Assembly: GCA_030844895.1 (NCBI GenBank)
Contig: CM061226.1
Span: 47,376,238 to 47,440,237, forward strand
Direction: 5' to 3'
Length of the DNA stretch: 64,000 nucleotides
From: Ambrosia x helenae
Lineage: Eukaryota; Streptophyta; Magnoliopsida; Asterales; Asteraceae
The position numbers and the translations under genes are program-made. The notes under the pieces are model-generated. The model searched no databases. It saw only the letters and a program-made list of their open reading frames with translations, and was not told the origin of the DNA. Positions within the stretch are counted from its first letter, which is position 1. Each line of letters opens with the position of its first letter. Of this stretch, positions 10,706 to 21,712 are shown piece after piece.

Positions 10706-13700
10706 CTATTGCTTGGATTTCTTGAGTCTTCGCTCTTCGTCCATCGTCTTGTTCATCAGTGTGATGCGCAATAACGTCTTTTGTTCCTTTGTCATCACTG
10801 GTTCATGAGTTTGTTTCGGCTTTTTCTTTTCAACATTCTGAACCTGTACAAACTTCCCCAATTTCTTGTCGAAGTCACACCCAACATTCACATCCCATGC
10901 AAAGCATAAGAATACCACACGTTGGTATTTGCTTGCCTGTTCACTGTCTTTAGCTTCATAATAAATCGGATTATAATAGAGCATAATGATATCTTCATGC
11001 GAACAGTTTATCAGCCATATAGGATCAAAGATGTGAATCTTCTTGAAATCCTTTGCACCATCCTTCAAAACGATAATAGCTTTTGCAGTCTTCCAATCGT
11101 AATACCACCACATGAAATCCTTTGAAAAGTGTTGTTGAATCTGCATCAAAGGAATATGCTTCAACACTTTTGGTGGTTTATACTTCAAAGTCACCTTGGG
11201 TATCTCCGTAATATCATCCTTCTCCTTCTTAGGGAAAATCCTCTTAGGATATTGTGGGGTAAACACGTCCTATTTTGTCCTGCTCTCTCTAGCCATCCTA
11301 TCTGCAAAGTAACCAACCAGATGGTTGTTCACTGAAGCACCTGACATTTCATGTCTGCAGATATCTCAAACAGCCCAGTATGGTAGTGTCTTGATATCAT
11401 GGAATCTAACAAAGTACAGAATTCCTTTCTCCCATTTCACCGCGACACATTTCAGTTGTCTCAAGTACTTCCAGCCGAGAGCTTTCCCTTTAAACAGATC
11501 ATTATGGAATTTGTAAAAGCTACCTTGAACTTCAATCTTTGGACGGTTAGCTTCTTTTTCTTTAAGCTTCCTCAATAATTCTTTCAAAGTGTCAGATTGT
11601 TCAGTGTTTGGCTTTTGACAATCTGGGAACACTTCTTCAACAAACTTCTTACTCTTTTCACGAGCAAGTTTCTCAGCCTGGATCAACAGTTCATCAGTGA
11701 ATTCAGGAAATCCAGAATCTTTGTTATTCTTAAAGTATTATGGATATTCCTCGCTAGTGATATCCTCAATCTCTACTTCTTCAAATACTGGAACGTCTCT
11801 GTCATCGGAGTGATTACCTGCTTCTTTCTCAAGTATGTTTGGTATCTGGTTATCACTCATCAACTCCTCCAGAGATTTACCAACCTGTTTCGCCAGTCCC
11901 TCCAATATCTCTTTTGACATGGCTGCAGAAACTTCTCCATCTTCTAAATCAGGATCATTATACTCCAACTCAAAACGCATGTCGTTTGACTCAAATATCT
12001 CTGGAAACCTGCCAGTCATCTCTATCATCTAGACTCTGTCAGTCAACATCTGGCGATACAAATTCTTGTTATCTTCAGATAAAGATCTAATCTTCTCATT
12101 CCAAAAGATATTATCATCGTCAGTAGTACCACCAGGAGCTTTCGAACTGGATTCTCCTGTATCTTTTCCTGATCCTCTCTTCTCACACTTATACTTTTCA
12201 GTATCATCATCATCGTCATCACTATCAGAACTAGCAGAGCTATTATCTTCACCTGAATCATCTCCTGAACCATCATCATCACCATCATCTTTCTTTTTCT
12301 TTTTAGGAGCATCACCGGCATCCTCATTCAACTCATCATCATCTTCTTCTTCTTCATCAGATGGTTCATAATCAACTTCCTCTTCATCACGTTCTTTATA
12401 TCCTTCACCAGCTTGTAGTTGAGGAGCTTTAGAGTACAAATCTTTTATCAGATTATTCATACTCTTGTTGTTTGCTTTCAGCTTCTTATTTTCCTCTTTC
12501 ATAGTAATGTACCTTCTGGTGTTTCTCTGTTCATGCTTTAACAATTTCTTGTTCTCTTTACAAAGTTGTTTAACCTTTGCTTTTAAAGCTTCATGATTTT
12601 CATGTCAAGATTCTACAACATCCAACATCTTCCTGTCATTACTTCTCAACTGTTCGATCTATGCTTATTGCTGATTTATAATCTTCATCATGTCAGCACG
12701 CTTCTGGTTAACTGCAGTCATCACATCACTATCTACAGTAACCTTAGGTGTTGAAGCTTCAGCAACAGGAATCTTCCCTTTCTTCAACTTCTTCAACACT
12801 CTATCCAATGCATCATTGAATGCATCAGTTGGCAGTTCAGTATGTTCAGCAGCAGATGATGTCTTTTGTTTCTTTGCTGCTAGGGAGGTGATGGGCGATT
12901 TAGAACTAGATGCTGCAGGCAATTTCTTTCCAGCAATCAGATGCTCAATATCTCTAGTTCTTTTCTCCATCGGCTTCACAACTTTCTCTTTCTTCTTATA
13001 CAAAGGTTTCTTCTGATTTTCTCCTGCCTTTGGCGATCCTCCAAAATCTTCGAATCCCAATCCCAATCCTTCATCAATCTCATCCAAGGCAATAGGACTT
13101 TTTGTCCTTTGCTCTTCCACAGAGGCCTTGGGCGTGATGCTCTTAACAGTCTCGTTCTCTGAATCCCATCTCTCATCTTCCCGTGTCTCTTCAGAATCAA
13201 CAGACACTTCATCAACTAAATGTAAACCCTTTTTGGCTACACTCTTCTTCCTTCTAGAAACCTTCTTCTGTGCGGGTTCTACACCATCTTGTTTTTCTTT
13301 TCCTTTTCCAGTCTTGGCACCGACATTCACTACTTGTCGCTTTCTCTTAGCATCAGGATTAACAAGACATAAAGGATTGTCTTTATCAGAGTCACTGTTA
13401 TCATGCCTAGTTTTATTCTTTCCTGGATCTACATATCCTGGATTAATCAGATGACCAAATAGGTTCTTGTGTGGTAGTCTTTCATTCAACGGCACACCCT
13501 TATAACCCTTCATTCTAACAAGCGTGTTCAGGTTCATGTGATCTTGTACAACAATCTGGGTAGGATCTTTTCTCAAGTTCTTATGCTTCTCATCAAGTAT
13601 CATCTGCATGAATCTCGGATATTACAAAAACTTATTGTTCTTTAAACCTCTGAGTGGTTGCAGCATGTGTTCAAGTATCATACCAGATACATTGAACGGC

Positions 13701-14296
13701 TTATTCAAAATAAGAGCAACCATCAAAGAGCTAATGCTCTTTCTCATAACATCATACCCTCCAGTCACTCATCCAAACACATGTAACATAATGTGAGCGA
13801 GATATTTGAACTGAGGGCATAGCTTCCCTTTGTGTAATGAACCATCAGTAATCGGTCCATTGTACTTCATTCGTAGAAAGCACTTTCTCTGTTCAATCCA
13901 TGATAGTTCTCTTGGATATGTCTTCTTTTCATCCTGCAACTTCAGTGCCTCTCGGATGTCATCTTCATAAATGATCACGAGCTCCCCCTGAATCGTACTT
14001 ACGACAGCAGATTCATTGTTCCAGTAATCCATTCTGGCATTCTTCCAGAACTCTTGTTGATGGTCTTTATAAATGATGGCGGGGGTAGCAAGGGCAACTA
14101 TCACACGGCTTCTCTTCAAGAAATCTACAATGCCGGTGAATTCTTGGTGTTTCTTCAAATCTCCCATAAACGCACAGCAATTGTGTGCCGGTTCAAATGG
14201 TAATTCTTCAATCTGTTCCTTTCCAGCTGCCTGTTCTGAAGATCCAGCGGGAACATCAGCACTTTCCTGTTCAGGTCTGATTAGACTGCAAAACAA
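10706..14296 (-). pseudogene. Third (env-like) ORF of element D, nine stops, no frameshift
   Basis: One reading frame of about 1197 codons between pol and the 3' LTR. From the N terminus: a globular region (FMGDLKKHQEFTGIVDFL, later RELSWIEQRKCFLRMKY), then a region resembling retrotransposon ORFs with PRFMQMILDEKHKN. Next comes a long charged region with Lys/Arg clusters, then a strongly acidic block with runs of Asp and Glu, then coiled-coil-like Lys/Glu repeats. The C-terminal domain (VTLKYKPP, FCFAWDVN-type) is also found in element E. Nine in-frame stops are spread through it but the frame never changes. I see no signal peptide or membrane segment, so a true envelope is not supported. 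Function unknown; Sirevirus third ORFs are usually described as env-like or coiled-coil proteins. Confidence 0.75.
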
Positions 14297-16490
14297 ATCA
14301 AGAAAACACGTTAAAAACGGACAAAATAAACAAAACTTGAAATTTTTTATTTTAAGATTCTACATTCGACCATTCGAAGGTACGAATGTGAAAATAAAGG
14401 TTCGAATGTGTAATTAAAGGTTCGAATGTGAAAATCAGTAGTTAAAATTGTACATTCGACCAAACATTTCCACTTTCGACCGTTTGAACATCTTCATTCG
14501 ACCAAAAACCACGTTCGACCGTTTAGATTTGGGCGAAAGAAGACTGTTCATCTTCTTTAATTTGCAAATTTTGATTTGGATCGTTTTAACATGCCATTTT
14601 GATTTGAATACCATCTAATATGGCCGATTAATCATTCCCAATCAACAATTTCGATTATTATCCATTGTTTATATGTTTTCAATTAAAAACTAGGGTTCGA
14701 CATTATTAATCAATCAATAAACCAATCTGTGTAGTTTTAAACCTTGATTTTTGTTAATTCTCCCCCTAAAACACATAAGGAATGAAACCTTAACATCAAT
14801 TGTTATTATTAATGGTTAAAAAACAAGTTTGAATCCGGTTTAGGGTTTGAACACAAATTTAATGATTATGAACTATTTTGTGGATGATAACCTGCAAATG
14901 ATGAATCAAAATGATCAGCACAACAATACGAACACAATGATATGATTTTTAATGCATGAGCAACAAGATCACTTTATCACAGAAAATTGAAAATTTTTGA
15001 ATATGGGGGTCGAATGCAGATCAGGTATATATAGGCTCTACATTCGATCAAACGACTAGGGTGAATGTGAAAATTTTCCACCTTCGACCCTATTTAAAGG
15101 TTCGAATGTAGAAAAATGGTTCGAATGTGAAAATAACACATGAACACTCACATTCGACCGTTTGAAAGGTTCGAATGAGCAGGAAAATTCCACCTTCGAC
15201 CCAACGAAGGGGCGAATGAAAAATGGAATTTTTGAATTTTTTACCAAATCTCAAAATCGAGTTCCGATCAAAATATTTTTCAACTTTTAAGCATCCGACT
15301 TTCATTATTTCACATCTTAAGATGACAAAACTCAAATGGTCCATCAAGCTTTAGAAAATCACTATCAACCACCATCAGCTATCAAAAATAAGATAAAAAT
15401 GTAAAATCTTTTGGATTTTCTAAACTTTTTGTTAAAACACACCTAAAATCCTTTTGAGTTTTGTATTTTTGACGAGAAATGTAAAGATAAAACAATAAAT
15501 GTTTTGTGATTTCCGGTAAGGGGATCATATCAGTTTTTGAGAAATTTGATCACACCGTTGATCTTTTGATTTATTATCATTAAAGACAATGTGTGATCTG
15601 GCAACTGCTGATATTGTGATCCACATAAACTCACATGCAGACTGTTGTGCAGTGCTTTAGACTGATACTATTATTTATAGTATAAACTCAATTGTCTGTG
15701 GTTCCCACGCACACGACATACTACGTATCAAGAAGTAAATGCACAAAGACTCATTGTAACACGTGATTATGCTTTCGTCATCTGTAATTTACAAGGTATG
15801 AGGCACAGAGGTTTACAGGTCAGCAAATCAATGCAACAAAGTAACTTGTGCACTCTACCAGGTTGAGGGCTGATATCAATCATGATTTACATCAATGAAT
15901 GGATACGATGCATTAGATAATCTTTGATTATCGTCATACATTGAAAGTTCCTCAATTCGGTAACTTTAGGATTTGGCTTTACAGCTCTTTTATAAAGACA
16001 CCCTGTCTGATCTAGGTCCGTAATGACTTACAACAGAAGATCAGAGAGGCTATCCCCAGATAACTAATAACATAACGACCCGAAACCTCCGAATTTTGTA
16101 CAAATACCCTATCAAACGAAATTACGGTACTAAGACCATATGCTCATGAGGAGTTCATCCACACAACAATTCGTTTGATATGTATGTATCAGGCACGCTA
16201 ATAGGTCTACAAAGCCTATCAACACATCACACAGACTCAAACACACGCCTTATATTGCATTACACTTCTTTAGCATGTGTCAGATCCCCACTGATGTACT
16301 ATCGTTTCCCCTTTTTCTCCTGGGAATCATTTTGGGTTTTTCTAATTTTTATGGGTTTTTGAATTTTTCAATGTTTTTGGTTTTTCTGAAAATAAAGTTT
16401 ACCTAAGAATGTAAAACATATTTTTGGATTTTTGAATTTTTCTGAAAAACAATAAAAACTAAACTAAAAAGCGATAAACCGAGGTGGTGA
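14297..16490 (-). other. Spacer between pol and third ORF of element D, with TTCGACC/CATTCG clusters
   Basis: No coding sequence seen. Two stretches (about 14360-14530 and 15000-15210) are full of TTCGACC, CATTCG and their reverse complements, the same short motifs that fill the D-family LTR. The rest is AT-rich and unremarkable. Dense short palindromic motifs near gene ends and in LTRs are a described trait of Sireviruses. Confidence 0.6.
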
Positions 16491-18406
16491 TCAGTCTTGT
16501 TTTTCTTTTATACCGTTAGCGTTTAAAAGATATTCAAATCTTGATTTATCAAAAGCTTTGGTAAAGAAGTCTGCACGTTGATAGTCAGTGTGGATTTTGA
16601 CCATATCGATCAACTCTTTAGCGTAACAATCACGGATAAAATAATATTTGATCCGGATATGTTTAGCTTTCGAGTGATTTACTAAGTCTTTTGTTAATGC
16701 AATTGCGGCTTCATTATCACAGTAAATAGGGGTTTTAAGAAATTGCAAACAATAGTCCACCATCTGTTGTTGTATCCAAAGAACTTGTGAGCAGCAGCTT
16801 TATGCTGAAACGTATTCTGCTTCACATGTGAATAAGGCAACTGCGGTTTGTTTCTTGCATTGCCAGGTCACGAGCCTGCTCCCCATAAACTAGCATCCAG
16901 CCGTTGTGGATTTGCTGTCTTTGTCATAGCCACCCCAATCTGCATCACTAAAAGCGATTAGGTCAAAATTATCATCATTAGGGTACCATAGTCCTCTCGA
17001 TGGACAACCCTTCAGATATCTAAGGATACGTTTGACAGCTGCAAGATGACTCTGTTTCGGCTTTGATTGATAACGTGCACAGAGACATGTGGCAAACATT
17101 ATATCTGGTCTGGAAGCGGTGAGGTACATCAGAGATCCGACGATTGCTCTGTATGTAAAAGGATCAGTTAGCTCCCCCTTAGCGTCAACACCAATCCCGT
17201 GATTAGGTTGTATCGGGGTATCCATCGGCTTTGAATCATCCATCTGGAATCGGCTCAAGACTTGAGAGACATATTTTGTCTGGTGAATAAAGATCCCCGT
17301 TGGTCTTTGTTCCACCTGCAAGCCTAGGAAAAACTGCATCTCTCCCATCGCACTCATTTCGAACTTTTCCTGCATAACACGTTCAAATTCTCTGCATAGA
17401 AGTTCGTTAGTAGAACCAAAAATAATGTCATCAACATAAATCTGCACTAGAAGCAAGTCATCCCCTGTTCGTTTTGTGAACAGTGTGCAATCTACCAAAC
17501 CTCGTTTAAATCCTTTGGTCAGAAGATACGTGCTCAGCTCCTCATACCATTGCCTTGGAGCCTGGTGCAACCCGTAGAGAGCTTTGTTTAGAACGTAGAC
17601 CTTATCCTGGTGAATAGGATCTTCAAAGCCTCGTGGTTGACCTACGTAAACTTCCTCCTTGACCACACCATAAAGAAACGTGCTTTTAACGTCCATTTGA
17701 TACACCTTGAATTTCTTATAAGATGCAAATGCTAGAAACATGCGGATAGCTTCTAAGCGTGCAACCGGTGCATAAATCTTGTTATAATCGATTCCTTCAA
17801 CTTGATGGAAGCCTTGTGTGACCAATCGAGCTTTGTTCCTAACAACCACTCCTCTATCATCTTTCTTACACTTGAACACCCATTTTGTTCCTATCTTTTT
17901 CCGTCCTGGAAGTAAATCTGTCAATGTCCACACTCCAAGTTTCTGGAACTGTAATAACTCCTCCTGCATAGCCTCTACCCAAGCGTCATCCAAAAGAGCG
18001 TCCTTGTATGTCCGCGGCTCGACCTGCGAAACATAACAAGCAAAAGACCAGTCATTTTGAAAACCTGATTTTTGAATTTTGGCATATAAAGCAAGGCGCC
18101 AAGGTTTTCTGGTGAGTTTGCATTCCTCAGTTGACCTCTCGTCATGACACTACTACCAGGATCATCAATAACCTGCTCGATCGGGTGAATCCGATGTATC
18201 CAAGATTCCGGATAATCAGGTACTTGTACTCCCGTCTGAGTAGTTAAGTTCTCTATCGAATCCAGATCATTACCAAAGTTTGATGATGAAGCACCATTAG
18301 GATTTGGGTTCACTGGAGGTGTCACTGTAGCAATATCTGGAACAGCTTCACTTGTAACATCATTGTCATCTTCAGATTCCGATGAATTAAGAGTTGTGGA
18401 AGCTTC
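16491..18406 (-). pseudogene. pol: Reverse transcriptase and RNase H of element D
   Basis: Copia-type RT on the minus strand. From the N side: a linker (PESWIHRIHPIEQVI), a frameshift near 17985, then WVEAMQEELLQFQ. The RT core follows with KWVFKCKKDDRG, ARLVTQGFHQVEG, YQMDVKSTFL, and the catalytic YVDDIIFGS. RNase H follows with FSDADWGGYDKDSKST, a stop near 16889, ALFTCEAEYVSA, a second stop near 16805, then IYCDNEAAIALTKD and the end HTDYQRADFFTKA. The acidic residues D, E and D of RNase H are all visible. Domain order and phrases are those of Sirevirus-type plant copia elements. Not translatable as one product. Confidence 0.92.
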
Positions 18407-19740
18407 CTAAAATACCTCTTCTTCAGCTGCAGGAGCATTGGTATCATTAGAAGCTGTTTGGGGGTTTACGGTGATCGGACGCACCAACCGTGATGTCACT
18501 GCGTTTTCGACCTCGTAATATAATTGTAATACAGCCTCTTCATCCAAGCTATCTAGATTGAATGATTCAAAGAAGTCCTTGTAATCAAACATCCAGTCTG
18601 GACCGCTTCCCTGTACATTCTGAGTATATCTTTGAACTTCAACATTAGCCCAATCCTCGACCTGACGAGTTCGTTTGTTGAATACCCGTTTGAGCGGGGT
18701 TGCATATCCAACAAAGAATCCTTCTTCAGCCTTTGGTGCGAACTTCTCAGATGGGTTAAGCATTGTACACGGTGCTCCAAACGGTTCTAGATACTTCAAG
18801 TTCGGCTTTCGTCGTTTCAACAGCTCATAAGAAATTTTGCCAAACTTCTTCACCGTTAAAACACGATTGAGAGTATAACAAGCTGCGTAAATGGCTTCGT
18901 TCCAGAACATTACAGGAAGATTGGAGTCCGCAAGCATTGTTCTTGCCGTTTCAATTAGAGTCCTGTATTTGCGTTCTGCGACACCGTTCTATTGAGGGGT
19001 ATACGGAGCACTGTATTCATGATGAATTCCTTTGTTTTCACAAAGAGCTTCCATCTGTGCATTCTTAAAATCCGTCCCATTATCACTTCTAATTCTCTTG
19101 ATCTTGAGACCATAGACATTTTCCAATTGAGTGAACAGAACTTTCAAATTATCAAACGTGTCGCTCTTATGATGCAAGCACATAACCCATGAAAATCTGG
19201 AGTAGTCATCGGTAACCACAAGACAGTACAATTCACCAGCATGACATTTACGCTTGACCGGTCCGAACAAATCCATGTGCAAACACTCAAGTGGTAGTTC
19301 AACTTAATTGACTTTCTTTGGCTTATGGGATTGCTTGTGCTGCTTACCTTTCTTTCAACTCACACACTTGTCATTTAAATGAAAATGTTTAACATTCACG
19401 CCTGTGACAAGTTCATTCTTCTCCAATTGATTCATCTTTCGAAGGTGAATGTGTCCCATCCTTCTATGCCACATGATTGATTCTTTTTCAGTAGCCTTGG
19501 AGAGGAAACACGTGACTTGGCCTTGTGTAGTCATAGCTTTTGACATGTCGAGAATGTACAAATTGTTCACTCTCGGTGCTTTTAGCATCACCCACTCTTT
19601 TGGTAAAACGAATCCCGGCTTGAGTATATAGCAAGATTTTTCATCAAAGAATACCGAAAACTGTTTATCACATATCTGACTGACACTGAGCAGATTATAA
19701 TCGATTTGCTTTACGTATGAAATCTTTTCAAAACTCACTA
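18407..19740 (-). pseudogene. pol: Integrase of element D
   Basis: Pre-integrase zinc region first: MWHRRMGHIHLRKMNQL supplies the His pair, and the Cys pair follows at KCVS, where the second Cys codon is now TGA. The catalytic core begins HMDLFGPVKRKC (first Asp), then RSDNGTDFKN (second Asp). The region TPQ-stop-NGVAERKYRTL contains the third acidic residue (Glu in AERK) just after a stop codon. The C-terminal part is the usual copia stretch ARTMLADSNLPVMFWNEA, then YLEPFGAPCTML and EEGFFVGY. Three to four stops, all in one frame with no frameshift in this segment. Confidence 0.9.
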
Positions 19741-20915
19741 TCCCATTACTTACACTACATAACCTCCATTAATATTTTTGATATCAAACAGTAGCGATAA
19801 ATCCCCTGTCATGTGACCAGAAGCTCCACTGTCAACAATCCAAAGACTGCTCACAGGGCCAGCTGAAGCTCCCTGCACATATCAAGTAAAAGATTAGATT
19901 TTTCGGGGGACCCAAGCCTGCTTGGTCTTGGGTCTTTGAACTTTAAGTTTCAAAGATTCTTTCTCACAGACAGATTGATTTGAATTGATCTTTTTCTGAT
20001 CAATTAAATCGTTTTCAGTTTCAGTTTTCACATTCTCATTCACTTGTGCAGATGAAGCACCTTGAGAACCCTTTGGTGACCAATACTATTCCGAACGTTT
20101 CAAGATCCGTATTTGAGATTTTGGGGTCTCAACTAGTTTCTTTACTTCGTCTTTAAAGGACACTTTCTTGGTAACCTTGTCTGATTTAACAGAGACAGGT
20201 CCAACTGTTGGTTTGACAACAGGTTTTACAGTAACCTTTTTCTTGTCAACGGTTGTGTTCACCACTGGTTTCTTAAGGGGTTTTTCATTAGCTATCCGGT
20301 TACGACGGTCATATGTCATCAAAGGATTATCCCTTCTTTGATAAAAATGATTTTGATTGTAAAAATGTGCTTGTTGAGGGACAATACGTTGTTGTGGATA
20401 ACATTGATTATCGACTGGACGTTGGTGATTTTGCTTCATTTCCACCTCGTGCCTTTTGTGCCTAACATACGGGCAGTGAGCAAGTAAATGCCCTCTCTCC
20501 CCGCATTTATAACACGCACAGTATTCCTCAAAGTTGTTCTTGGCATTCGACTTAGCATATGTGGTGATAGGATATTGATCCCCCACACACTTCCTTCTAA
20601 GACTCTCAGGAGCTGGGTCCTAGGAGTTAGTCGGCTCAAGAAAGCTGTTAGCCTTCTCTTTTGGCTTGATAAATTCTTTGACATGAACCTTTGGTTCTTT
20701 CGGAATATCCTCTAAAACCTCTGGAGGTACAACATTTGTTCACTCATGCTTTGGGAGCCAAATGGTACTCTCCTGCCAAATTTTCTCAATCTTGGAGTAG
20801 TTGGCAAATTTGATTGGATATTCCTCGTCAGACATTATCTTATCGGATCCAATCATCCGATAGAAAATCTTGACGGGTTTGTCACTTTGATCATTCTTCT
20901 CAACAGGCTTAACTG
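19741..20915 (-). pseudogene. gag-pol: gag C-terminus and protease of element D
   Basis: The gag part starts abruptly at the junction with element C and reads KIFYRMIGSDKIMSDEEYP, a gag region typical of Sireviruses. A single zinc knuckle CYKCGERGHLLAHC lies near 20490-20530, followed by a basic region ending in VKKLVETPKSQIRILKR. After a stop at 20086-20088 the linker KQAWVPRK leads to the protease, with the active site LWIVDSGASGHMTGD at about 19800-19850. Several stops and a gag/pol frame change. Everything N-terminal of the zinc-knuckle region has been removed by the deletion at 20915/20916. Confidence 0.85.
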
Positions 20916-21696
20916 AGGCATTAAAGTTTACAACTAGACATGCATGTAGAATTGCTTAAGTATAATGTTGCAAGTATGAAGAATTGCATAAACATGGTTA
21001 CGTAAACTCACCTTAGCAAAGTATTAAGTCTCGAGAAATAGAATATGTGTAGCCCCAAAGTTGCCAATTACAAGAGCTTATAATCAAAGCTTCAATTGTA
21101 GAAGTAATAGACTATAGAAGAAGGGTATGAGGGAAAGTTTAATCGGATTGAAACAATCAATTTAGAGGTGCAAAGTATAATGGGTCATAGGTGGGTTTTT
21201 ATACTAGTTTTGGATTCAATTAGCCATTAAAATTGGTCAACACCATAAAGTAAGGTTTTTATGATGAATTGACTATTTGACTAAGACTTTGACTGTTTGA
21301 CTAAGACTTTGACTGTTTGACTAAGACTTTGACTAGGACTTTGACCAGGACTTTGACTGATCAATTTAAGGAGTGTGTTAAGTTTATTTTCTTCTGAAAT
21401 ACTACACAAGATGATAGTTGGCTCAGTTGGTTGTCACTGTGTGTTGGTTGGCTGTGGACGCGGGTTCGAGTCCCGGTCCACACAAATCTTTTTTTGGCAA
21501 TTATTTCCCTAAAACTATATTATTCTAAATTCATAATATGATTATATAAGCCCGAAAGTGACTCGAAATATTTTTAAAACGTACAAAAGTGTCGAGATAC
21601 AAATAATTATTAGTTTAAGGTATTTAAAACATATATTGTTTAAAACAATACATTCTTTTTATCATAAAAAAATTAGGAGAAATTCGCGATGTTACA
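20916..21696 (-). repeat. 3' LTR of element C, truncated
   Basis: Matches 24573-25333 of the full 5' LTR. It starts on the minus strand with TGTAACATCGCG after the polypurine tract and is cut at 20916, losing about 600 bases including the normal end. It has one extra copy of a 20-base unit (GACTGTTTGACTAAGACTTT, about 21280-21340) compared with the other LTR. Confidence 0.88.
21419..21495 (+). other. tRNA-like cassette with A box, B box and T7 run (C 3' LTR)
   Basis: A-box match TGGCTCAGTTGG at 21419-21430, B-box match GGTTCGAGTCC at 21463-21473 (32 bases between them, as in tRNA genes), and seven T at 21489-21495, a polymerase III-type stop. The B box sits in a hairpin with outer stem GTGGAC/GTCCAC. 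There is no acceptor stem closing the whole, so this is not an intact tRNA gene. It lies on the strand opposite to element C. Confidence 0.6.
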
Positions 21697-21712
21697 GTCT
21701 CCCCTACTTTTG
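21697..21712 (-). other. Polypurine tract of element C
   Basis: Minus strand AAAAGTAGGGGAGAC directly before the LTR start TGTAACATCG. Confidence 0.8.

Larger units (their letters stand above)
10177..20915 (-). mobile_element. Element D: Sirevirus-like Ty1/copia element with a third ORF, 5' end deleted
   Basis: Minus-strand copia element: gag with zinc knuckle, protease, integrase, RT, RNase H, then a long third ORF, polypurine tract and 3' LTR. Integrase before RT is the copia order. A large gene downstream of pol is known from Sireviruses (Ty1/copia), where it is called env-like; that lineage assignment is from knowledge of the family. The 5' LTR and the start of gag are missing: at 20916 the sequence switches abruptly into an LTR of element C. 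The element inserted into the gag of element B. Confidence 0.85.

Noticed and set aside
12066..12371. Plus-strand Ser-rich ORF
   Set aside because: Shadow of the acidic Asp/Glu block of the third ORF of D on the other strand.
10706..14296. Stops of the third ORF of D as evidence of cytosine deamination
   Set aside because: Any stop can arise from CAA, CAG or CGA by one C-to-T change, so without a homologue the pattern is uninformative; the argument is made only for G, where A gives the ancestral residue.
21419..21484. Intact nuclear tRNA gene in the C LTR
   Set aside because: A and B boxes match, but no acceptor stem pairs the two ends and the anticodon arm is not convincing, so I call it tRNA-like only.
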